Shown: piece by piece, positions 63,123-64,000 of the stretch
How the letters are laid out: each line of letters begins with the position of its first letter
Numbering within the stretch: position 1 is the first letter of the stretch
From: Sulfidibacter corallicola
GTDB lineage: Bacteria; Acidobacteriota; Holophagae; Acanthopleuribacterales; Acanthopleuribacteraceae
Assembly: GCF_017498545.1 (NCBI RefSeq)
Contig: NZ_CP071793.1
Span: 7,434,256 to 7,498,255, forward strand
Reading direction: 5' to 3'
DNA: 64,000 nucleotides
Translations under genes and position numbers: made by a program
Notes under the pieces: generated by a model
The model's database searches: none
What the model saw: only the letters and a program-made list of their open reading frames with translations
Told to the model about the DNA's origin: nothing

Positions 63123-64000
63123 TTAAAAACTCCGCCGGATGGTGAAGAAGAAGCTTCTTCCCGGTTCGGGAATGCGGGTGCCGTCGCTTCTCAATTTGCG
63201 CGACAGGTGTTCCGCATACTCCTCGTCGAACAGGTTCTCGACGTTGACCGACAACGTGAACCCGGCCAGGTCGTAGGAACCCCGCAGGTCGGCCGTCGAA
63301 AAGCCCTCTGTGGGCGTTTCCGAGAAGAGGTGGGACACGCGATCCTGGTCGTCGACCCAACGGAACAGGAGACCACCCGAAAATTGCTGGCGCTGGTACT
63401 CGGCGCCGAGCCGCCATTCCAGGGGCGGCATTTCGGGCAGGGGATCGTCGGCGCCCTCGTTTTCTCCGCGGACGTAGTCGGCGGTGGTATGGAGGTGCCA
63501 TGCCGGATGGGGCCGGTAGTCGAGGGTCAGGTCACCGCCGTAGCGAGTCGCGTCCTCGATGTTGAAGAACTGCTTCACACCCAATACATTGTTGGTGCGC
63601 GGCGCGACCAGGTCGGTCTCGCGCGCGGAAATGAAGTCCTGGTGGTCGCTGTAGAACACCGTCGCCTTCAAGGCGAACTTTTCGAAATGGGTTCCGAAGC
63701 TGAGGTCCACCTGGCGGTTCTCTTCGGGTTTCAAGTTGGGGTTGCCGAGATAGTCGTAGCGATCCAAGCCCAGCGGGAACAGGTAGATGTAGCGTTCGCT
63801 CGCGTTCGGTGAACGGGTTCCCAGGCCGGCCGAGACGCCCCATTCCAGGTGATCGTTCGGCCGGAAACTCAGGTGCGCGAAGGCGCTGACATTGCTGTCG
63901 CGTTCACTCAAATCGTTACCGTAAATGGCCGAGAATTGGGGATCCGGTCGCTTGGCGATCGATTCCACCTCGTCGAGACGCACACCGGTCGCCATGTTCA
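63123..64000 (-). CDS. C-terminal part of a TonB-dependent receptor (5' end outside window)
   Basis: The frame stays open to the right edge; the ATG at 63995 is internal (the context NMATGVRLDEVE is a barrel strand). About 290 residues of the beta-barrel are visible, with alternating amphipathic strands and typical marks: SFRPNDHLEWGVSAGLGTRSPNASERY, NPNLKPEENRQVDLSF, VNVENLFDEEYAEHLS, and a C-terminal Phe in RSFFFTIRRSF. The pattern is that of the OprC/BtuB-like receptor group, for which metals, cobalamin or other small ligands are known substrates; the plug needed for a call is missing. Confidence 0.9.
   Translation of the reverse strand, partial: NMATGVRLDEVESIAKRPDPQFSAIYGNDLSERDSNVSAFAHLSFRPNDHLEWGVSAGLGTRSPNASERYIYLFPLGLDRYDYLGNPNLKPEENRQVDLSFGTHFEKFALKATVFYSDHQDFISARETDLVAPRTNNVLGVKQFFNIEDATRYGGDLTLDYRPHPAWHLHTTADYVRGENEGADDPLPEMPPLEWRLGAEYQRQQFSGGLLFRWVDDQDRVSHLFSETPTEGFSTADLRGSYDLAGFTLSVNVENLFDEEYAEHLSRKLRSDGTRIPEPGRSFFFTIRRSF

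Noticed and set aside
1..64000. tRNA, rRNA and other classical RNA genes
   Set aside because: No tRNA-like acceptor/T-loop arrangement or rRNA segment was noticed in the gaps on reading; a tRNAscan/Rfam run was not possible.

Overview
The window is high-GC DNA (roughly 60 %) from a free-living Gram-negative bacterium. It encodes two TonB-dependent receptors, an outer-membrane beta-barrel of the DUF5916 type, lipoprotein and Sec signal peptides and a membrane-anchored c-type cytochrome pair. A solitary ECF sigma factor of the Planctomycetes/Acidobacteria kind, a winged-helix/PD40 transmembrane regulator, an FG-GAP/ASPIC-UnbV protein, very large secreted repeat proteins and long repeat-rich intergenic DNA together suggest Acidobacteriota, perhaps the Acanthopleuribacter/Sulfidibacter group. 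That placement is inference from gene content; no rRNA gene is present.

Layout. 0-8 kb, mostly + strand: end of a coiled-coil tail/appendage-like protein, a methyl-accepting chemotaxis protein, a secreted Ig/cadherin-like repeat protein behind a long structured leader, and a secreted esterase. 8.4-26.7 kb, all - strand: a three-gene operon of small membrane/acidic proteins, two coupled secreted beta-propeller genes, an alpha/beta-hydrolase lipoprotein with a broken 3' end, a SUKH-like protein, a TPR-like secreted protein, a small unknown, a large FG-GAP/UnbV protein and an ankyrin protein. 27.1-37.3 kb: one 3,406-codon gene for a giant secreted protein with 11 DUF11-like repeats, 13 SdrD-B-like repeats at an exact 321-bp period, an Ig domain and a dockerin-like end. 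37.5-41.3 kb: nrfH-nrfA (nitrite to ammonium) and an ECF sigma factor, lying between inverted copies of a ~105-bp repeat. 41.6-50.5 kb: a DUF5916 barrel, a TPR-LytS-LytTR signalling operon and a TonB siderophore receptor. 50.7-57.2 kb: a small membrane protein, a beta-lactamase-family serine hydrolase, a 2-kb tandem repeat array and a sarcosine-oxidase-like flavoenzyme. 58-64 kb: a winged-helix/PD40 regulator divergent from a two-gene operon headed by an amidohydrolase-fold protein that has lost its metal ligands, and the end of a second TonB receptor.

Themes. Much of the coding capacity is secreted or envelope protein. Four otherwise unrelated secreted proteins (6586, 10407, 12971, 51507) share a two-lobed ~220-residue module that I do not recognise. 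Intergenic DNA holds at least three dispersed repeat families, several perfect palindromes and a three-way-junction-like leader. Several very small reading frames may be real. Where an upstream ribosome-binding site and signal peptide pointed to it, I used an internal start rather than the longest frame.
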